A model generated the notes under the pieces. It worked only from the letters and a program-made list of their open reading frames with translations, made no database searches and was not told the DNA's origin. 8,871 bases of DNA from Candidatus Peribacter sp. UBA6535 (lineage in GTDB: Bacteria; Patescibacteriota; Gracilibacteria; Peribacterales; Peribacteraceae): NCBI GenBank assembly GCA_002436205.1, contig DJKT01000014.1, positions 1-8,871 on the forward strand. Direction: 5' to 3'. The first letter of the stretch is position 1. Every line of letters begins with the position of its first letter. Both the position numbers and the translations under genes were made by a program. Shown here one piece after another: positions 6,781 through 8,871 of the stretch.

Positions 6781-7389
6781 GTGTATTGCTTTTGCATCAA
6801 ACAGCTTTTGCTTTACTTCTTTTATCTTTTTTCCACCGATGTATCCCATTTGTCCGCGAGCTTGCTCTCGTAAGTGCATCATTCTCTCATACTTCTTTAC
6901 AACATTGGGTGTAAAATGAAGGCGTAACACAGTTTCTTGCGCCTCAAGTATTATCGTACCGTAACCAAGGAGATTTTGCAGAATACCGTTTTGACACTTT
7001 TGTATATCCTGGACCATCCAAAGATCAATGCTGATGTGGTCATCTGTTGTCAGTAATGTCTTTTTGATCCGGTGACACTTTTTATCAGTGATGATAATCA
7101 GGTATAGGAGGTACCTATATAACCTCGTAATAATTTCAAACTGTGCCAACACAAAGAAAACCGTAAGAAATACAAGTGCGATTCTACGGGTGAAGTCATC
7201 AGTAATATTTGTCATAACAAATACGCAATATCCAGTCCCTAGGATAATCGTGTTCCATACAAAGAGCTTTGCAACAGGCCACACAAGTCGAACCCAGTGC
7301 TGATGAAATTGCAACTCAAAGTTTTCTCCAGAGTGCTTTCCCTGAAAGTCTAAGTCTGCCCGCGTAGAACAATCTCTTGCTATTACCAT
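6775..7389 (-). CDS. Bacterial PH (bPH2/DUF304-like) domain membrane protein
   Basis: A 204-residue protein. An N-terminal cytosolic segment (1-37) carries FQGKHSGENFELQFHQHW, resembling the GE..(hydrophobic)..HW lead-in common to bacterial PH-domain membrane proteins. Two TM segments follow, about 38-60 and 70-90. The PH-like domain spans roughly 93-172, with beta-strand patterns YLIIITDKKCHRIKK, ISIDLWMVQDIQKCQNGIL and YGTIILEAQETVLRLHF. The last 30 residues are basic (GGKKIKEVKQK). Proteins of this type are common in small bacterial genomes; their function is mostly unknown. The start codon overlaps the end of the 74-residue membrane protein gene in ATGGTAA, pointing to translational coupling. 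The stop lies inside the terminator stem. No SD precedes the ATG. Domain assignment is by pattern only. Confidence 0.8.
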   Translation of the reverse strand: MVIARDCSTRADLDFQGKHSGENFELQFHQHWVRLVWPVAKLFVWNTIILGTGYCVFVMTNITDDFTRRIALVFLTVFFVLAQFEIITRLYRYLLYLIIITDKKCHRIKKTLLTTDDHISIDLWMVQDIQKCQNGILQNLLGYGTIILEAQETVLRLHFTPNVVKKYERMMHLREQARGQMGYIGGKKIKEVKQKLFDAKAIHA

Positions 7390-7607
7390 AGTACGGTATA
7401 GGTAATGATAATGGCTGCAATCATAATGCTAGCGTGGACAATGGCCATCACACGTAAAACACCTATGGTAAAGTAGCGTGATAGGAGCAGGTCAGGCTCG
7501 TTTAAAAAACAGATACGAACAGTTTTGCGAAAGAAGATGTGCCACATTATTCCTTCTAGAATTAACACTAAAGCACTCCAGCCGGCTATTGGAAATAATG
7601 CATCCAT
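7383..7607 (-). CDS. Small two-TM membrane protein upstream of the PH-domain gene, function unknown
   Basis: A 74-residue protein with two hydrophobic segments, about 5-27 (IAGWSALVLILEGIMWHIFF) and 47-72 (IGVLRVMAIVHASIMIAAII and following residues). They are joined by a short loop, RKTVRICFLNEPDLLLSRY. I do not recognise a family. Its last bases overlap the next gene by 7 nt (ATGGTAA holds the start of one and the stop of the other), so the two proteins are probably made together and may work together at the membrane. It begins 58 nt after the tRNA 3' end. A weak candidate promoter, TTGCAC-N16-GATAAT, lies in that gap, with the -10 box 11 nt before the ATG. No SD is present. The coupling is the best evidence that this short frame is real. 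Confidence 0.7.
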   Translation of the reverse strand: MDALFPIAGWSALVLILEGIMWHIFFRKTVRICFLNEPDLLLSRYFTIGVLRVMAIVHASIMIAAIIITYTVLW

Positions 7608-7616
7608 TGCAACAGT

Positions 7617-7644
7617 TCATTATCCACGAAAACAGAAGTTGTGC
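7617..7644 (-). promoter_or_regulatory. Weak candidate promoter for the two-membrane-protein operon
   Basis: On the minus strand TTGCAC (3 of 6) and GATAAT (5 of 6) are 16 bp apart, and the -10 box ends 11 nt before the ATG at 7607. It lies just after the tRNA gene, so readthrough from rplI and the tRNA is an alternative source of transcription. Confidence 0.3.
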
Positions 7645-7665
7645 AACTGTATGAGGGAGTTATTT

Positions 7666-7743
7666 TGGTGGGCCAGGGTGGATTTGAACCGCCGACCGCC
7701 AGTTTATAAGTCTGGTGCTCTAACCTAACTGAGCTACTGGCCC
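7666..7743 (-). tRNA. tRNA-Ile with anticodon UAU (reads AUA), CCA encoded
   Basis: The cloverleaf on the minus strand reads: acceptor GGGCCAG (7743-7737) pairing fully with CTGGCCC (7676-7670); TA; D stem GCTC/GAGC with loop AGTTAGGTTA; anticodon stem CCAGA/ACTGG with loop CTTATAA (7710-7704); variable loop CGGTC; T stem GGCGG/CCACC with loop TTCAAAT; discriminator A (7669); encoded CCA (7668-7666). U33 precedes TAT at 34-36, so the anticodon is UAU. Tertiary bases are intact (T8, G15-C48, G18G19, TTC at 54-56). Two stem mismatches are seen: A31-A39 and C51-A63. Most bacteria read AUA with tRNA-Ile(CAU) modified by TilS, so this is the less common solution. AUA is used in neighbouring genes, for example residues I211 and I214 of the nucleotidyltransferase. 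The gene lies 38 nt after rplI; a TAGAAT box at 7757-7752 may be its own -10. Confidence 0.93.
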
Positions 7744-7751
7744 ACGCCAGT

Positions 7752-7757
7752 ATTCTA
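7752..7757 (-). promoter_or_regulatory. Candidate -10 box for the tRNA gene
   Basis: TAGAAT on the minus strand ends 8 nt before the first base of the mature tRNA. The hexamer 17 bp upstream (TAGCCT) is a poor -35. No terminator separates rplI from the tRNA, so co-transcription is equally possible. Confidence 0.3.
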
Positions 7758-7781
7758 CTGAGTAAAAGACTACTAGGCTAC

Positions 7782-8228
7782 TTACTTCTCCTGATCTATA
7801 ACCACTGTCAGGTATTCTTTACGACCTGCAACCTCGACGTGCGCTGTGTGCTCTCCAAGAGCCTTAATCTGATCTGCGATAGAGATAGCGGATTCTTCAA
7901 TATCAATCTTGTGCTGCTCCTTGAGAGCTTCTGCAATAATCTTCTCTGTGATTGCTCCATAGAGCTTTCCAGTCTTTGTCGCTTTGCGAGTGAAGCTAAT
8001 CTTCTTACCTGCAACAGCTGCAGCAGCACTCTGCTTACTCTCAATTTCTGTCTGACGCTCGAGTGCACGCTTGCGAATGATCTCAGCGTAACGTTTGCGG
8101 ACAGTAGGAGTCGCGATAAGAGCCTGTCTGCGAGGCAGAAGGCAGTTTAGGGCATAGCCATCACCGACCAGAAGGAGGTCGTTTTTCTTTCCAATGCCGG
8201 GGATATCTTCGAGTAGGAGTACTTCCAT
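7782..8228 (-). CDS. rplI: Large ribosomal subunit protein bL9
   Basis: A 148-residue protein of the usual bL9 length. The N-terminal RNA-binding domain shows the family pattern MEVLLLEDIPGIGKKNDLL, then VGDGYALNCLLPRRQAL (21-37, usual form VKDGYARNFLIPRGLA). A long charged helix follows (about 40-75), then the C-terminal domain with GKLYGAITEKIIAEAL (86-101; usual form GKLFGSVT..DIAEAL) and IKALGEHTAHVEV. bL9 binds 23S rRNA domain V near the L1 stalk and stretches along the 50S surface, affecting frame maintenance. It is transcribed from a strong promoter at 8252-8280 with a leader of about 17 nt and no SD (AATACT-ATG). The tRNA-Ile gene follows 38 nt downstream. Its usual partners rpsF, ssb and rpsR are not adjacent here. 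Some CPR lineages lack bL9, so its presence is taxonomically useful. Confidence 0.97.
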   Translation of the reverse strand: MEVLLLEDIPGIGKKNDLLLVGDGYALNCLLPRRQALIATPTVRKRYAEIIRKRALERQTEIESKQSAAAAVAGKKISFTRKATKTGKLYGAITEKIIAEALKEQHKIDIEESAISIADQIKALGEHTAHVEVAGRKEYLTVVIDQEK

Positions 8229-8251
8229 AGTATTTCAAAATTTGCCGAGAG

Positions 8252-8280
8252 ATTTTAGGGAAGCTGCTCCGTTTCGTCAA
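8252..8280 (-). promoter_or_regulatory. rplI promoter (TTGACG-N17-TAAAAT)
   Basis: On the minus strand TTGACG (8280-8275) and TAAAAT (8257-8252) are separated by exactly 17 bp; each matches consensus at 5 of 6. Start is expected near 8245, giving a short leader of about 17 nt to the ATG at 8228. Same hexamer quality and spacing as the dnaK promoter. Confidence 0.85.
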
Positions 8281-8313
8281 GGGTAAAGTTTTATGGACAA
8301 TCTCCAGACCAAA

Positions 8314-8333
8314 TATTGCCTAAATTGGCAATA
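8314..8333 (-). terminator. Weak hairpin terminator after the solute-binding protein gene
   Basis: TATTGCC and GGCAATA form a perfect 7-bp stem with a 6-nt loop. It starts 15 nt after the TAG stop of the solute-binding protein gene and has only a short T run (ATTT) downstream on the minus strand. Position supports termination; the stem and T run are modest. The rplI promoter follows about 33 nt on. Confidence 0.5.
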
Positions 8334-8348
8334 AATGGGCAGGATCAA

Positions 8349-8871
8349 CTATTTAAGAGAAAATAGCGACGGGAAAAACGACCACCAACTTTTCCCCGGC
8401 TTAAAGATTAATTCCTCCTTGAGATACCAATTATGTAGCGTTGTGAAACGATCTGAGTGAAGCGAGAGAGCTCCTAACTCCATTCCTTTCACTTCCTCAT
8501 GATAGGCGAATGCGTAGTATGGGGAATAGAGGAAAATGGCTGGAACATCGTCTTTCAACGTTTCTTGTAGCTCAGAGAGTGCTTCTTGTCGCTCTTTGTC
8601 ATCACCTGTTTCCCGTATAACTTCCAAAAGTCCATCAGCTGTTATGGAGCTGTACTGGGAAAGGTTGTAGGCATCAATGCGTAAATCAAATTTGCTGTCT
8701 GTTAATTTTTGCATACCCGAACTATGCCAGTATGGATATGCATCAAGATTATCCAAAAGTGATTGACCAAAAAGTAAGACATCATATTCACGTGAAAGTA
8801 GCTTCTCCTCAAAATCAATTTTATTCGCTGGAACTATAACGCCTATGTGCACTCCCAATTTTGCCCACTGC
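8349..8871 (-). CDS. ABC transporter solute-binding protein, family 5 (peptide type), C-terminal part
   Basis: The frame is open to the right edge, so the 5' end is missing and the real start lies outside the window; the TTG codon at 8858 is internal, since in-frame residues QWAKLGVHIGV run across it. The 173 visible residues resemble the C-terminal lobe of OppA/DppA-type binding proteins: W..LGV.I.V at the start, then REYDVLLFGQSLLDNLDAYPYWHSSG, a helical segment around RETGDDKERQEALSELQETLKDDVPAIFLYSPYYAFAYHEEVKGM, and DRFTTLHNWYLKEE near the end. These proteins capture oligopeptides or related solutes outside the membrane and pass them to an ABC permease, here presumably encoded elsewhere. 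The last 20 residues are aromatic-rich (KSWWSFFPSLF) and extend past the usual domain end. Ligand cannot be told. A weak hairpin follows the TAG stop. Confidence 0.85.
   Translation of the reverse strand, partial: QWAKLGVHIGVIVPANKIDFEEKLLSREYDVLLFGQSLLDNLDAYPYWHSSGMQKLTDSKFDLRIDAYNLSQYSSITADGLLEVIRETGDDKERQEALSELQETLKDDVPAIFLYSPYYAFAYHEEVKGMELGALSLHSDRFTTLHNWYLKEELIFKPGKSWWSFFPSLFSLK

Noticed and set aside
7632..7650. Imperfect inverted repeat AGTTG-TG-CAACT between the tRNA and the small membrane gene
   Set aside because: The two-base centre is too short for a normal RNA hairpin, and there is no T run after it, so I do not call a terminator; as an operator it has no second copy in the window.
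7525..7728. Plus-strand open frame overlapping the tRNA and the 74-residue gene
   Set aside because: It runs through the tRNA gene in antisense and ends in it; coding sequence there is implausible.
8858..8858. TTG at 8858 as the start of the solute-binding protein
   Set aside because: The frame stays open to the window edge with family-like residues upstream of the TTG, and the protein would lack most of its domain; it is an internal codon.
1..8871. Mobile elements, CRISPR arrays, toxin-antitoxin or defence genes
   Set aside because: No repeat arrays, transposase or integrase motifs, or recognisable defence domains were found on either strand; the gene content is housekeeping.

Overview
The window reads as an ordinary, densely packed chromosomal segment of a bacterium. 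It holds housekeeping genes, one tRNA and a few small membrane proteins. I see no phage, transposon, CRISPR array or large repeat, and no convincing new system. The stronger promoters follow the classic TTGACn-N17-TAAAAT pattern, so the lack of Shine-Dalgarno (SD) motifs is not a Bacteroidetes-type pattern. The gene mix suggests a small-genome lineage such as Patescibacteria/CPR: a bPH2-like two-TM protein, an HD-type tRNA nucleotidyltransferase, an archaeal-looking endonuclease IV relative, AUA read by tRNA-Ile(UAU), and almost no SD sites. That placement is inference; bL9, if Patescibacteria is right, argues against the CPR lineages that lack it. No stop used here is TGA, and no in-frame TGA suggests recoding.

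Layout. Positions 1-1082 (minus) hold the Obg GTPase, cut at the left edge inside its C-terminal region. Positions 1083-1190 are a divergent control region with a promoter for each side and a CIRCE operator for HrcA in front of dnaK. dnaK (1191-3089, plus) meets gap (3086-4102, minus) tail to tail, with overlapping stop codons and no terminator. gap lies 30 bp behind an endonuclease IV-like TIM-barrel gene (4133-4957, minus), probably in one operon. Fourteen bases separate that gene's start from the start of the tRNA nucleotidyltransferase (4972-6327, plus). A four-TM protein follows (6352-6735, plus), then a hairpin terminator that also serves the opposite strand.

The right side is all on the minus strand, in transcription order from the right edge: an ABC peptide-type solute-binding protein (C-terminal part only), a weak terminator, a strong promoter, rplI (bL9), tRNA-Ile(UAU), a 74-residue two-TM protein, and a bPH2-like membrane protein translationally coupled to it.

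How the genes work together. Most concern translation and protein quality: Obg (ribosome assembly), bL9, tRNA-Ile, CCA addition/repair and DnaK. GAPDH is central glycolysis, and the TIM-barrel protein may repair abasic DNA. The most useful observations are the general absence of SD motifs with C at position -2 of the start, the -10 boxes 5-6 nt from several ATGs (predicting leaderless mRNAs), and the tRNA-Ile with a genomic UAU anticodon and two stem mismatches.
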